From the NCBI GenBank assembly GCA_016185015.1, contig JACPOI010000015.1, positions 1 to 64,000 on the forward strand: DNA of 64,000 nucleotides, given 5' to 3'. Within the stretch, counting starts at the first letter, position 1. Each line of letters begins with the position of its first letter. The translations under genes were made by a program, and so were the position numbers. Positions 46,384 to 55,581 of the stretch are shown here, in pieces. A model generated the notes under the pieces. It was not told where the DNA came from. It saw nothing but the letters and a program-made list of their open reading frames with translations, and made no database searches. The stretch comes from Burkholderiales bacterium. Lineage in GTDB: Bacteria; Pseudomonadota; Gammaproteobacteria; Burkholderiales; Burkholderiaceae_C.

Positions 46384-47628
46384 ATGTCCCGTCGTCGCGT
46401 CGTCGTAACAGGTATGGGCTGTATCAGCCCTGTCGGCAATACTGTGGCCGAGTCCTGGTCCAGCCTGCTGGCCGGTCGCTCCGGCATCGATCTGATCACC
46501 AGGTTCGATGCCAGCAACTTCGCCTGCAAGTTCGCCGGTGAGGTCAAAGGTTTTGAGCTGGAGAAGTACATCGGCAGCAAGGAAGCGCGCACGATGGACA
46601 CCTTCATCCATTACGGCATCGCCGCGGCCGTGCAGGCGGTCGAAGATGCCGGCTTGCCCACCGGTGAAGGACTGGACGAAGAGCAGGCAGTCCGGATCGG
46701 CTGCCTGATCGGCTCGGGCATCGGCGGCCTGCCGCTGATCGAAGATACGCATGCCGAGTACACCAACCGTGGCCCGCGTCGCATTTCCCCGTTTTTCGTG
46801 CCGGCCTCCATCATCAACATGATTTCCGGGCACGTCTCGATGCGCTTCGGTTTCAAAGGCCCCAACCTGGCGATCGTGACGGCCTGCACCACGGGCTTGC
46901 ACAGCATCGGCCAGGCCGGGCGCCTGATCGAGTACGGCGACGCTGACGTGATGATTGCCGGCGGTTCCGAGGCGACGGTGTCACCCCTGGGCGTGGGTGG
47001 TTTTGCCGCCATGCGCGCCCTGTCCACGCGCAACGACGACCCCAAGACGGCTTCGCGCCCCTGGGACAAGGATCGCGACGGCTTCGTGCTGGGCGAGGGG
47101 GCGGGTGTCATGGTGCTCGAAGAGTACGAGCATGCCAAGGCCCGTGGCGCCAGGATCTATGCCGAGCTGTCCGGTTTTGGCATGAGCGCCGATGCCGGTC
47201 ACATGACAGCCCCGAACATGGACGGTCCCCGCCGCGCGATGCTGGGTGCCATGCGCAATGCCGGCGTCAATGCCGATCAGGTGGACTACCTGAATGCCCA
47301 CGGCACCTCGACTCCGCTGGGCGACATCAACGAAACCAACGCCATCAAGGCGGCGCTGGGCGACCACGCCAAGAAGACCGTGGTCAATTCGACCAAATCC
47401 ATGACGGGTCACCTGCTGGGTGGGGCTGGCGGCATCGAGTCGGTCTTTACCGTGCTCGCGCTGCATCACCAGAAGAGCCCGCCCACCATCAACATCTTCA
47501 ACCAGGATCCGGAGTGCGATCTCGATTACTGCGCCAATACCGCGCGTGATGTGAAGATCAATGTCGCGGTGAAGAATAACTTCGGCTTCGGCGGAACCAA
47601 CGGTACCTTGGTCTTCAAGCGCATCTGA
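46384..47628 (+). CDS. fabF: Beta-ketoacyl-ACP synthase II
   Basis: FabF elongates acyl-ACP chains. The 414 residues start [17 protein letters not shown]. The catalytic Cys lies in [13 protein letters not shown] and the two His residues in [11 protein letters not shown] and [11 protein letters not shown], with [14 protein letters not shown] at the end. It closes the fab block and is followed after 21 bp by the YgfX-like gene. There is no fabA or fabZ in the window. Confidence 0.96.
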   Translation: MSRRRVVVTGMGCISPVGNTVAESWSSLLAGRSGIDLITRFDASNFACKFAGEVKGFELEKYIGSKEARTMDTFIHYGIAAAVQAVEDAGLPTGEGLDEEQAVRIGCLIGSGIGGLPLIEDTHAEYTNRGPRRISPFFVPASIINMISGHVSMRFGFKGPNLAIVTACTTGLHSIGQAGRLIEYGDADVMIAGGSEATVSPLGVGGFAAMRALSTRNDDPKTASRPWDKDRDGFVLGEGAGVMVLEEYEHAKARGARIYAELSGFGMSADAGHMTAPNMDGPRRAMLGAMRNAGVNADQVDYLNAHGTSTPLGDINETNAIKAALGDHAKKTVVNSTKSMTGHLLGGAGGIESVFTVLALHHQKSPPTINIFNQDPECDLDYCANTARDVKINVAVKNNFGFGGTNGTLVFKRI

Positions 47629-47649
47629 CGCGCAGAATCTCCGAGCGAC

Positions 47650-48114
47650 ATGCACAGCGCCCCAGCGGTTTCTTATCCGGTGGGGCGTTCTTCCATGCGC
47701 ACGGCGTTTCTGCTCCTGCCCTGGTTGCTGGCGGGTCTGGTCTGTGCGATCTGGGTCCTGCAATCCGACCATTTTTCCGCAGCCCATGGCCTGGCGCTGA
47801 TTCTGTGGCTGGGTGGTGCCTGGCTGGTGCATGCGGAGCTGCGTCGCCAGCCCGAGGGGCTGCTCGCTTGGGATGGCCAGTCCTGGAACTGGGAGACGCA
47901 GGGCGGCGTGCCCTGCGTCGGTGGGCTGCGCCCGCGCCTGGATTGGCAGCAGGGGCTGCTGCTGGAATTCCAGTCGCTGGATGGCCGGAGTTTCTGGCTC
48001 TGGCTTGAGCGCGGGATGGCGCCCCTGATGTGGGAGAGTTTGCGGCGTGCCGTGTATGCGCCAACGGCACCGGCTCCGTCCGCCCTGCCGGCGCGACAGG
48101 AGGCCGGATCTTGA
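47650..48114 (+). CDS. YgfX-like inner membrane protein
   Basis: A 154-residue protein with two hydrophobic helices at about residues 18-38 and 46-63 (AFLLLPWLLAGLVCAIWVLQ, then GLALILWLGGAWLVHAEL). A short soluble domain rich in Trp follows (LLAWDGQSWNWETQGG, then FQSLDGRSFWLWLERG). The layout matches YgfX/CptA-like proteins, described as membrane toxins or SdhE partners in E. coli, but no YgfY/SdhE-type partner is adjacent here. Its end carries the AGGAGG used by rpoE, and the two genes overlap by four bases. Confidence 0.7.
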   Translation: MHSAPAVSYPVGRSSMRTAFLLLPWLLAGLVCAIWVLQSDHFSAAHGLALILWLGGAWLVHAELRRQPEGLLAWDGQSWNWETQGGVPCVGGLRPRLDWQQGLLLEFQSLDGRSFWLWLERGMAPLMWESLRRAVYAPTAPAPSALPARQEAGS

Positions 48115-48734
48115 CGGCGACCCCATCCCCAAGTGGTGACAGCGACGCCCAGCTGGTGACGCGCACCCTGGCGGGTGATGCCAAGGCGTTTGAGCTGCTG
48201 GTTCTCAAGTACCAGCGCCGCATCCAGCGCCTGATCGCTCGCATGGTGCGCGACACCGACCTGGTGGAAGACATCGCCCAGGAGACTTTTATTCGTGCCT
48301 ACCGGGCCTTGCACCAGTTCCGGGGGGAGGCGCAGTTCTATACCTGGCTGTACCGGATTGCCGTCAATACGGCCAAAAAGGCCTTGCTGGATCTCAAGCA
48401 CGACCCGCTGGTGACCATGGCGGCGTTGCGACCTGAGGACGATGAGGATGAAACTTTCCAGCCCGGAAGGGAACCAATAGCAGAAGAAACGCCGGAAACC
48501 CTGTTGGCCGCGCGCGAAATTGCCGAGGCCGTGCAGGCCGCGCTGGAGGCCTTGCCGGAGGATTTGCGTCAGGCCGTGACCCTGCGCGAGATCGAGGGTT
48601 TGAGCTATGAGGACATCGCGGCCGTGATGGACTGTCCGATCGGTACGGTGCGTTCGCGTATTTTCCGGGCGCGTGAGGCCATCTCGGCGCGGGTGCGTCC
48701 CATGCTGGAGCGCCAGACAGGCAAACGTTGGTAG
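48111..48734 (+). CDS. rpoE: RNA polymerase sigma-E factor
   Basis: An ECF sigma factor of 207 residues controlling envelope stress genes. Region 2 is visible as LLVLKYQRRIQRLIARMVRD then VEDIAQETFIRAYRALHQF and FYTWLYRIAVNTAKKALLD. Region 4 is LPEDLRQAVTLREIEGLSYE then IAAVMDCPIGTVRSRIFRAR. The TTG at 48111 is taken as start because AGGAGG lies seven bases upstream and TTGA overlaps the preceding stop. The in-frame extension upstream reads through the previous gene. rseA, rseB and mucD follow in the usual order. Confidence 0.93.
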   Translation: MTATPSPSGDSDAQLVTRTLAGDAKAFELLVLKYQRRIQRLIARMVRDTDLVEDIAQETFIRAYRALHQFRGEAQFYTWLYRIAVNTAKKALLDLKHDPLVTMAALRPEDDEDETFQPGREPIAEETPETLLAAREIAEAVQAALEALPEDLRQAVTLREIEGLSYEDIAAVMDCPIGTVRSRIFRAREAISARVRPMLERQTGKRW

Positions 48735-48745
48735 GAACAGAACAG

Positions 48746-49348
48746 ATGCAGGAAACCAAGATGCAGCAGGCAGAGCAGGCCCATGAGCTGGCTTCGGCCC
48801 TGGCCGACGGCGAACTGCAGGGTGCGGAGTTCACGCAGGCCCTGCTCGCTCTGGAGTCTAGCCCGGAGGCGCAGTCGCGTTGGCACAGCTACCACCTGGT
48901 CGGAGATGTCATGCGCGCAGGGGCGCGCGCAGCGGTCAGTGCGCATGATGCCGAGTTCGTGGCGCGTTTGCGCCTGCGTTTGCATCAGGAGGGGAGCCGT
49001 CCGCAGCCTGAGGCCAGGCTCGGCCTGGGCGTCGTGCCGTCCAGCGCCAACGACAGTGTCTGGCGCTGGAAGCTGGTGGCTGGCCTGAGCTCTCTGGCCG
49101 TGGTGGCCGTGCTGGGCTGGCAACTGGCCGTCCCCTCGCCTCAAGCCGTGCAGCTGGCGGTCTCCGGGCCGGCGCCCGTCCCGCCCCAGACATCCGTGGG
49201 GCAGGCGAACGCCGAGCCCCCCGTCATGATCCGTGACCCGCGGCTGGACCAGCTGATCACCGCGCACCAGCAGCTGGGGGGGACCTCTGCCTTGCAGATG
49301 CCGGCGGGCTTCCTGCGCAACGCCACCTTCGAGCGCCCGTCGCGCTGA
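48746..49348 (+). CDS. rseA: Anti-sigma-E factor RseA
   Basis: A 200-residue single-pass inner-membrane protein. The N-terminal cytoplasmic domain (HELASALADGELQGAEFTQA then RWHSYHLVGDVMRAGARA) holds the sigma factor. A transmembrane helix spans about residues 113-131 (LVAGLSSLAVVAVLGWQLAV) and a periplasmic domain ends near IRDPRLDQLITAHQQLGG. The ATG at 48746 has AGGA upstream; another ATG five codons in also has a plausible site. Located 11 bp after rpoE. Confidence 0.92.
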   Translation: MQETKMQQAEQAHELASALADGELQGAEFTQALLALESSPEAQSRWHSYHLVGDVMRAGARAAVSAHDAEFVARLRLRLHQEGSRPQPEARLGLGVVPSSANDSVWRWKLVAGLSSLAVVAVLGWQLAVPSPQAVQLAVSGPAPVPPQTSVGQANAEPPVMIRDPRLDQLITAHQQLGGTSALQMPAGFLRNATFERPSR

Positions 49349-49362
49349 AACAGGCAGCCGCC

Positions 49363-50394
49363 ATGTCCCGTATGCCGACCTTCTCCTGGCCTCGTCTGAT
49401 CCTGCTGGCGGCCCTGCTTCCGGGGCTGGTGCTGCCGGCCGTTGCTGAACAAAGCGCTAGCAGTGCAGCCTCCCAGGTGGTTGCGCGTGAGCGCAGCATC
49501 TCTGAATGGCTGCTGCGCATGCACGAGGCATCGCGCCGCCGGGCCTATATCGGTACGCTGGTGGTGTCTTCGGGTGGCAGCATGGCCAGTGCGCGTGTCT
49601 GGCACGTCTGCGACGGGGAACAGCAGATGGAGCGTGTGGAGTCGCTGACCGGCACACCACGCTCGACCTTCCGGCGGAACGATGAGGTCGTGACTTTCTC
49701 GCCGCTCAGTCGTGTGGCTGTGGCGGAAAAGCGCGAGGCCCTGGGGCTGTTCCCGCACCTGCTCAAGACCGTGGATGCGGCGATCGAACAGCATTACGCC
49801 GCCAGCCCCCAGGGCAGTGAACGTGTGGCCGGTTTCGAGGCCGATATCGTGCAGCTGAACCCGCGGGACAGCCTGCGCTTTGGCTACCGGATCTGGAGTG
49901 AAAAACGCACGGGACTGGTGGTCAAGCTGCAGACCCTGGACGACCAGGGCCGGGTTCTGGAGCAGGTGGCGTTCTCCGAACTGCAGCTCGACGCCCCGGT
50001 CAGCATGGACAAGCTCCGCCGCCTGATGGGCAACACCGAGGGCTACAAGGTGGAGTCTCCGGCGCTGGTGAAGACCACGCCCGCGGCCGAAGGCTGGCGG
50101 CTGGCCCAGGAGGTGCCTGGCTTTCGTGCCATGAGCTGTTACCGCCGTCCTACGGCCTCCGGGGTGGATGCCGTGCAGTGGGCATTCTCGGATGGTCTGG
50201 CCTCGGTCTCGGTGTTCATCGAGGCCTATGACCCTCGCCACCATGGTCAGGAGGGGCTGCAAGCCCTGGGGGCCACCCATGCACTGGTGCGCCGCGTCAT
50301 GGCGGGCGGCACGTCCTGGTGGTTGACGCTCGTGGGCGAGGTACCGGCCCAGACCTTGCAGGCTTTTTCCCAAGGGCTTGAGCGCACGCGCTGA
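49363..50394 (+). CDS. rseB: Periplasmic sigma-E regulator RseB/MucB
   Basis: RseB binds RseA in the periplasm and senses mislocalised envelope components. The 343 residues have a signal peptide (LILLAALLPGLVLPAVAEQ) and the two-domain MucB fold: SEWLLRMHEASRRRAYIGTL and VVSSGGSMASARVWHVCDGE early, YRIWSEKRTGLVVKLQTLDD in the middle and FSDGLASVSVFIEAYDPRHH at the end. It lies 14 bp after rseA and before mucD. Confidence 0.92.
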   Translation: MSRMPTFSWPRLILLAALLPGLVLPAVAEQSASSAASQVVARERSISEWLLRMHEASRRRAYIGTLVVSSGGSMASARVWHVCDGEQQMERVESLTGTPRSTFRRNDEVVTFSPLSRVAVAEKREALGLFPHLLKTVDAAIEQHYAASPQGSERVAGFEADIVQLNPRDSLRFGYRIWSEKRTGLVVKLQTLDDQGRVLEQVAFSELQLDAPVSMDKLRRLMGNTEGYKVESPALVKTTPAAEGWRLAQEVPGFRAMSCYRRPTASGVDAVQWAFSDGLASVSVFIEAYDPRHHGQEGLQALGATHALVRRVMAGGTSWWLTLVGEVPAQTLQAFSQGLERTR

Positions 50395-50440
50395 GCCCAC
50401 ATCTTCATGGCCTTCCTTTTTTCTTTAATCGTTTGATCAC

Positions 50441-51922
50441 ATGGGGTTCAACATGTCTGTGATGGCTATATCGGTGTTCACCGGACCCAGGCGCAAGCTG
50501 TTCGCGCTGGGGACCGCGCTTCTGCTGGCGATGGCTGCCTATTCCATGAGTGGCACGGCCGCAGCCCAAGGGCGCGGCCTGCCTGATTTCACCGAACTGG
50601 TTGATCAGGTCGGGCCTTCAGTCGTCAATATCCGCACCCTGGAAAAGGTCAGCGCTCGTGCGGCCGATGAGAACGGCACGGATGAGGAAATGCTGGAGTT
50701 CTTCCGCCGCTTCGGCTTGCCGGTCCCCCCGAACCTGCCGCGCCAGACACCGCGGTCGGGTCGCCCGCAGCCCGAGGAGCAGCCACGCGGCGTGGGCTCC
50801 GGCTTCATCCTGTCGGCCGATGGTTACATCATGACCAATGCCCATGTGGTCGATGGCGCCGACGAGGTGCTCGTGACCTTGACCGACAAGCGCGAATTCA
50901 AGGCGCGCCTCGTGGGCGCCGACAAGCGCACCGACGTGGCCGTCGTGAAGATCGAGGCCACGGGCCTGCCTGCCGTGAAAGTGGGGGACGTGAACCGCCT
51001 CAAGGTGGGCGAGTGGGTGATGGCCATCGGCTCGCCCTTCGGACTGGAAAACACCGTGACGGCCGGCATTGTCAGCGCCAAGCAGCGTGACACGGGTGAC
51101 TATCTGGCGCTGATCCAGACCGATGTGGCGATCAATCCCGGCAATTCGGGCGGACCGCTGATCAATCTGCGCGGCGAGGTGGTGGGCATCAACAGCCAGA
51201 TCTATTCGCGCTCGGGTGGCTATATGGGCATCGCCTTCGCCATTCCGATCGACGAGGCCATGCGCGTGAGCGAGCAGCTGCGTGCCAGCGGGCGCGTGAC
51301 CCGCGGACGCATCGGGGTGCAGATCGACCAGGTGACGAAGGAGGTGGCCGAGGCCATCGGCCTGGGCAAGCCCCAGGGCGCGCTGGTGCGTGGGGTGGAG
51401 ACCGGTTCGCCGGCCGAGAAGGCCGGGGTGGAAGCCGGCGACATCATCACCAGGCTCGATGGCAAGGCGATCGAAAAATCGACGGACCTGCCGCGCATGG
51501 TCGGCAGCCTCAAGCCGGGCACGCGCAGCACGCTGACGGTGTTTCGCCGTGGCAGCAGCAAGGATCTCACGGTGACCATTGGGCAATTCGAGGTCGAGAA
51601 ACCGGTGGCACGCAAGGAGCGTGAGGACAAGCCGCGTTCCGGTGCTGCACCGACGCTGGGTCTGACCGTGACCGACCTCAGCGAGGCGCAGAAGAAGGAG
51701 CTCAACCTCAAGGGAGGTGTGCGGGTGGAGTCGGCGGTCGAGGCCGCTGCACGCGCCGGCCTGCGCGAGGGCGATGTGATCCTGGCCCTGGCGAATGTCG
51801 AGGTCGCCAGCGTGCGCGAATTCGAAGCGCTGCAAGGCAAGCTCGAGAAGGGCAAGCCCGTCCATGTGCTGTTCCGCCGGGGCGAGTGGGCGCAGTACGC
51901 CGTGATCAGGCCGGTGCGCTGA
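50441..51922 (+). CDS. mucD: Periplasmic serine protease MucD/DegP family
   Basis: A 493-residue exported HtrA-type protease. The signal peptide covers about residues 18-43. The trypsin-like domain has the catalytic His in TNAHVVDGAD, Asp in KRTDVAVVKI and Ser in NPGNSGGPLINL. Two PDZ domains follow (ALVRGVETGSPAEKAG, then VRVESAVEAAARAGLREGDV). It degrades misfolded envelope proteins as the effector end of the sigma-E module. Two ATG codons (50441, 50453) compete as start. An AT-richer gap separates it from lepA. Confidence 0.94.
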   Translation: MGFNMSVMAISVFTGPRRKLFALGTALLLAMAAYSMSGTAAAQGRGLPDFTELVDQVGPSVVNIRTLEKVSARAADENGTDEEMLEFFRRFGLPVPPNLPRQTPRSGRPQPEEQPRGVGSGFILSADGYIMTNAHVVDGADEVLVTLTDKREFKARLVGADKRTDVAVVKIEATGLPAVKVGDVNRLKVGEWVMAIGSPFGLENTVTAGIVSAKQRDTGDYLALIQTDVAINPGNSGGPLINLRGEVVGINSQIYSRSGGYMGIAFAIPIDEAMRVSEQLRASGRVTRGRIGVQIDQVTKEVAEAIGLGKPQGALVRGVETGSPAEKAGVEAGDIITRLDGKAIEKSTDLPRMVGSLKPGTRSTLTVFRRGSSKDLTVTIGQFEVEKPVARKEREDKPRSGAAPTLGLTVTDLSEAQKKELNLKGGVRVESAVEAAARAGLREGDVILALANVEVASVREFEALQGKLEKGKPVHVLFRRGEWAQYAVIRPVR

Positions 51923-52196
51923 CGGTCGGCGGCCCCGTCTCCAACCCGAGTTGGGGATAGGGGCTTTGCCGCGCAAACCGCGTGCAAATATCTTTTAAAT
52001 TTTCAGAGTGCCTTAAATTTATAAGTTTGTATTCACTTACTTCTTGCCAAGATTCGACATTTTGGTTAGAATGCATGGCGTTCAGACAGGCATTACCTGC
52101 ATATAGTCCTGGTCTGAATCCACCATGCGGGATCTTTGGGCCTTCATACAGAGGCATCCACAGATCACCCACAACTTGTTCAAGATCAGCGCACAA
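51906..52196 (-). pseudogene. Possible small gene or gene remnant in an AT-richer gap
   Basis: A reverse-strand frame of up to 96 codons (TTG start at 52196) fills the gap after mucD and overlaps the mucD end by 17 bases. Its middle has natural-looking composition with Trp, Tyr, Cys and His (DLWMPLYEGPKIPHGGFRPG, then NQNVESWQEVSEYKLINLRH), and the DNA is clearly lower in G+C. It has no ribosome site and matches no family I know, so a decayed insert is as likely as a real gene. Confidence 0.3.
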
Positions 52197-52200
52197 GAAT

Positions 52201-52222
52201 CTGTTGATAAACTGTTGATAAA
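52201..52222. repeat. 11-bp exact tandem repeat upstream of lepA
   Basis: CTGTTGATAAA occurs twice in direct succession (52201-52211, 52212-52222). The 11-bp period places both on one DNA face. The reverse complement contains TTATCAACA, one base from the DnaA box TTATCCACA. It may be a regulator site for the downstream transcript. Confidence 0.5.
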
Positions 52223-52290
52223 TTCCTGTTGTGACGTCGCAACGACGGAAATTTGCGATTTTTCGGGCTGTACGGGGCTGCCTTTTTGCC

Positions 52291-52296
52291 TACAAT
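52291..52296 (+). promoter_or_regulatory. Candidate -10 upstream of the lepA leader
   Basis: TACAAT follows a pyrimidine-rich CCTTTTTGCC stretch. A transcript from here would meet the terminator at 52337-52367 before lepA. No strong -35 is seen. Confidence 0.35.
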
Positions 52297-52336
52297 GAAG
52301 CTCCAACTATCGCAGTTGCCATAGATTGTTGGTTCA

Positions 52337-52367
52337 GGGCGCGTCACAACCCGACGCGCCCTTTTTT
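52337..52367 (+). terminator. Strong intrinsic terminator 45 bp before lepA
   Basis: GGGCGCGTC and GACGCGCCC form a perfect 9-bp stem with a 7-base loop, followed directly by six T. It lies far (about 415 bp) from the mucD stop, so it may not belong to mucD. It could end a short RNA begun near 52300 or act as an attenuator for lepA. Confidence 0.88.
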
Positions 52368-52412
52368 CTTGCCCGCGTCTTTTTAAATTCAATCACTTAA
52401 ACGTTTTCGTTG

Positions 52413-54221
52413 ATGAAGCACATCAGAAATTTTTCGATCATCGCGCACATCGATCATGGCAAATCGACGCTCGCGGACCGCTTGATCCAGCGCTGTGGCG
52501 GACTGGAAGAGCGCGAGATGGAGGCGCAGGTGCTCGACTCCATGGACATCGAGAAAGAGCGTGGGATAACCATCAAGGCGCAGACCGCTGCGCTGCAATA
52601 CAAGGCCCGTGACGGCCAGATCTACAACCTCAACCTGATCGATACACCCGGCCACGTGGATTTCTCGTACGAGGTCAGTCGTTCGCTGTCGGCCTGTGAA
52701 GGGGCGCTGCTGGTGGTTGATGCCAGCCAGGGCGTGGAGGCGCAAACGGTCGCCAACTGTTACACCGCGCTGGACCTGGGGGTGGAGGTGCTGCCGGTGC
52801 TCAACAAGATGGATCTGCCCAATGCCGATCCCGACAATGCCAAGGCAGAGATCGAGGATGTGATCGGCATCGACGCCGACGACGCCATCCCCTGTTCGGC
52901 CAAGACCGGCATGGGCGTGGACGACATCCTGGAGGCCATCGTGGCCCGAATCCCGGCGCCGCAGGGTAACCCGGACGGTCCGCTACGCGCCATGATCGTC
53001 GACAGCTGGTTCGACAGCTACGTCGGCGTGGTCATGCTGGTGCGGATGGTCGACGGTCGTCTGCTCAAGGGCGAGCGCATCCGGCTGATGGCAGCCAATG
53101 CTGTCTTTGAGGCTGGCAGCCTGGGCGTGTTCACGCCGGCCAACCAGCCACGCGAGGCGCTGCATGCTGGCGAAGTGGGGTACATCATCGCCGGTATCCG
53201 GGAGTTGCAGGCCGCCAAGGTGGGCGATACCGTGACGCTGGAAAAGAAGCTGCCCAACAATGCCGGCCCGGCTACCGAGGCGCTGCCTGGTTTCAAGGAG
53301 ATCCAGCCGCAGGTGTTTGCCGGCCTGTACCCGACCGAAGCCAACCAGTACGACGCCCTGCGCGACAGCCTGGAAAAGCTCAAGCTCAACGATGCTTCGC
53401 TGCACTTCGAGCCGGAGGTGTCGCAAGCCCTGGGCTTCGGCTTCCGTTGCGGCTTCCTGGGCCTGCTGCACATGGAGATCGTGCAGGAGCGGCTGGAGCG
53501 TGAATTCGACCAGGACCTGATCACCACCGCGCCCAGCGTGGTCTACCAGGTGCTCCGGGGGGATGGCGAGGTCATCATGGTCGAGAACCCGTCCAAGATG
53601 CCGGACCAGAGTCAGATCCAGGAGATCCGCGAGCCCATCGTGACGGTGCACCTCTACATGCCGCAGGAGTATGTGGGCCCGGTCATGACCCTTGCCAACC
53701 AGAAACGCGGTCTGCAGCTCAACATGGCCTACCACGGCCGCCAGGTCATGCTGACCTACGAGCTGCCCCTGGGCGAGATCGTGCTGGACTTCTTCGACAA
53801 GCTCAAGTCCGTCAGCCGGGGCTACGCCAGCATGGACTACGAGTTCAAGGAATACCGTGCATCGGACGTGGTGAAGGTCGACATCCTGCTCAACGGCGAG
53901 AAGGTCGACGCCCTGTCCATCATCGTGCACCGTACCCAGGCCGCCTTCCGCGGTCGGGCCGTGGCGGCCAAGATGCGCGAGATCATCAGCCGCCAGCAGT
54001 TTGACGTGGCCATCCAGGCCGCCATCGGTGCCAACATCATCGCGCGCGAGAACATCAAGGCGTTGCGCAAGAACGTGCTGGCAAAATGCTACGGTGGCGA
54101 CATCAGCCGCAAGAAGAAACTCCTCGAAAAACAGAAGGCAGGCAAGAAGCGCATGAAGCAGATCGGATCCGTTGAGGTGCCTCAGGAAGCCTTCCTGGCC
54201 ATTTTGCAGGTGGAGGATTGA
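52413..54221 (+). CDS. lepA: Elongation factor 4
   Basis: LepA is a ribosome-associated GTPase acting in translation/ribosome assembly. The 602 residues begin with [20 protein letters not shown] (P-loop and the usual HGKST), [13 protein letters not shown] as switch [17 protein letters not shown] as G3, and NKMDLPNAD as G4. The LepA-specific C-terminal domain is present, including [20 protein letters not shown] near the end. The ATG at 52413 gives the standard start KHIRNF; no Shine-Dalgarno is evident. It overlaps lepB by one base. Confidence 0.96.
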   Translation: MKHIRNFSIIAHIDHGKSTLADRLIQRCGGLEEREMEAQVLDSMDIEKERGITIKAQTAALQYKARDGQIYNLNLIDTPGHVDFSYEVSRSLSACEGALLVVDASQGVEAQTVANCYTALDLGVEVLPVLNKMDLPNADPDNAKAEIEDVIGIDADDAIPCSAKTGMGVDDILEAIVARIPAPQGNPDGPLRAMIVDSWFDSYVGVVMLVRMVDGRLLKGERIRLMAANAVFEAGSLGVFTPANQPREALHAGEVGYIIAGIRELQAAKVGDTVTLEKKLPNNAGPATEALPGFKEIQPQVFAGLYPTEANQYDALRDSLEKLKLNDASLHFEPEVSQALGFGFRCGFLGLLHMEIVQERLEREFDQDLITTAPSVVYQVLRGDGEVIMVENPSKMPDQSQIQEIREPIVTVHLYMPQEYVGPVMTLANQKRGLQLNMAYHGRQVMLTYELPLGEIVLDFFDKLKSVSRGYASMDYEFKEYRASDVVKVDILLNGEKVDALSIIVHRTQAAFRGRAVAAKMREIISRQQFDVAIQAAIGANIIARENIKALRKNVLAKCYGGDISRKKKLLEKQKAGKKRMKQIGSVEVPQEAFLAILQVED

Positions 54222-55195
54222 TGCAGATCCTCACCGCGATGGTGCTGGCGGCCTTCGCCGGCTATATAGGGGCCTGGTATTTCGGCTCGATCGAGGGCAA
54301 TTTCGCCCTGTTGCTGTTCCTGGCCTCGGTGGTCACCGGCCTGTACTGGCTGGCCGAGCGTTTCTATTTCCTGCCGCAGCGCCAGGCGGCGGCGGCCCGG
54401 CTGGAAGCCGAGGCACTGCAGCGGCGCGCAGGCCTGCAGCAGCAGGGCATTGCCGTGGACGAGGGGGGCGAACTGGCCCAGGCCCGTGAACGCCTGCTGA
54501 TGCAACCCTGGTGGCTGGACTGGACGGCTGGCCTGTTCCCGGTGATCGTGGTGGTCTTCCTGCTGCGCTCCTTCCTGTTCGAGCCGTTCAAGATCCCCTC
54601 GGGCTCCATGATCCCGACCCTGCTGGTGGGTGATCTGATCCTGGTCAACAAATACCACTACGGTATCCGCCTGCCGGTGCTCAACACCAAGCTGACCGAA
54701 GGCAACAAGCCCCAGCGCGGCGACGTCATGGTGTTCCGCTACCCGCCCCGGCCCAGCCAGGACTACATCAAGCGCGTCGTCGGCGTGCCGGGTGACGAGG
54801 TGGCCTACCTGAACAAGCGGCTGACGATCAACGGCCAGCCGGTGGCGACCAGCGAGCTGCCCGAGTTCTTCGACGAAGACGCCATGCGTTACTTCAAGCA
54901 GTACGGCGAGGCCCTGGGGGCCCAGTCGCACCGCATGATCGTCGACGGCGAACGCCGTGGCGGCTTCTCGGAAGCCGAGATCGGCGATTTTCCCGCCCGC
55001 CAGAACTGCCGTTACAGCGTCGAGGGCGTGGTCTGCAAGGTGCCCGAAGGACACTATTTCATGATGGGCGACAATCGCGATAATTCGCTGGATTCGCGTT
55101 ACTGGGGTTTTGTGCCGGACCAGAACATCGTTGGCAAGGCCTTCTTTGTCTGGATGAATTTCGGCAACCTCAAGCGCATCGGTTCGTTCAACTGA
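54221..55195 (+). CDS. lepB: Signal peptidase I
   Basis: LepB removes signal peptides of exported proteins at the inner membrane. The 324 residues begin with a membrane helix (LTAMVLAAFAGYIGAWYFG), then a second hydrophobic segment at about residues 27-45. A third segment lies before the active site (GLFPVIVVVFLLRSFLF). Ser129 in PSGSMIPTLLVGD is the nucleophile, and Lys in DYIKRVVGVPGD the general base. GDNRDNSLDSRYWGFV is the conserved box E. TGATG couples it to lepA, and GGAGG precedes the ATG. Confidence 0.95.
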   Translation: MQILTAMVLAAFAGYIGAWYFGSIEGNFALLLFLASVVTGLYWLAERFYFLPQRQAAAARLEAEALQRRAGLQQQGIAVDEGGELAQARERLLMQPWWLDWTAGLFPVIVVVFLLRSFLFEPFKIPSGSMIPTLLVGDLILVNKYHYGIRLPVLNTKLTEGNKPQRGDVMVFRYPPRPSQDYIKRVVGVPGDEVAYLNKRLTINGQPVATSELPEFFDEDAMRYFKQYGEALGAQSHRMIVDGERRGGFSEAEIGDFPARQNCRYSVEGVVCKVPEGHYFMMGDNRDNSLDSRYWGFVPDQNIVGKAFFVWMNFGNLKRIGSFN

Positions 55196-55223
55196 TTTCG
55201 ATGATGGATAGACGGGGGAAACT

Positions 55224-55580
55224 ATGACAAGGCAACTGAAGTCGGGACAGCGTGGCATCACCTTTATCGGCCTGCTCTTCATCGGCGGCATCCTGGCGGT
55301 CAGCGGGGTCATCGTGGCACAGGTAATCCCGACGGCGATCGAGTTGCAGGCCATCCACAAGGCAGCCAAGAAGGCCGCTGCGGAAGGTGGCACCGTCGCG
55401 GATGTGCGAGCAGTTTTCGACAGAGCCGCGTCGATCGATGACATCAAGTCTATCAGTGGCAAGGATCTGACGGTGACCAAAAACGGTGACAAGGTCGTCG
55501 TCAGCTTTGCCTATGAGCGCGAGATCCATCTGGCCGGTCCGGCCTGGCTGACGCTCAAGTACGAAGGAAGCACCAAATAG
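55224..55580 (+). CDS. DUF4845 family small membrane protein
   Basis: A 118-residue protein with one N-terminal helix (GITFIGLLFIGGILAVSGVI). Its pilin-like GxTFIGLL start resembles a type IV pilin processing site without a convincing leader. The rest is a small alpha/beta domain (FDRAASIDDIKSISGKDLTV, then REIHLAGPAWLTLKYEG). The gene is a standard neighbour of lepB and rnc in Betaproteobacteria, so it probably serves the same cellular process, but no activity is known. The start of rnc lies just one base beyond the stop. Confidence 0.85.
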   Translation: MTRQLKSGQRGITFIGLLFIGGILAVSGVIVAQVIPTAIELQAIHKAAKKAAAEGGTVADVRAVFDRAASIDDIKSISGKDLTVTKNGDKVVVSFAYEREIHLAGPAWLTLKYEGSTK

Positions 55581-55581
55581 C

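Noticed and set aside
52150-52222. Cluster of DnaA-box-like sequences suggesting an origin
   Set aside because: Only near matches are present (TTATCAACA twice, GCATCCACA once), with no dnaA, dnaN or rpmH nearby; the region is better read as the lepA upstream region.
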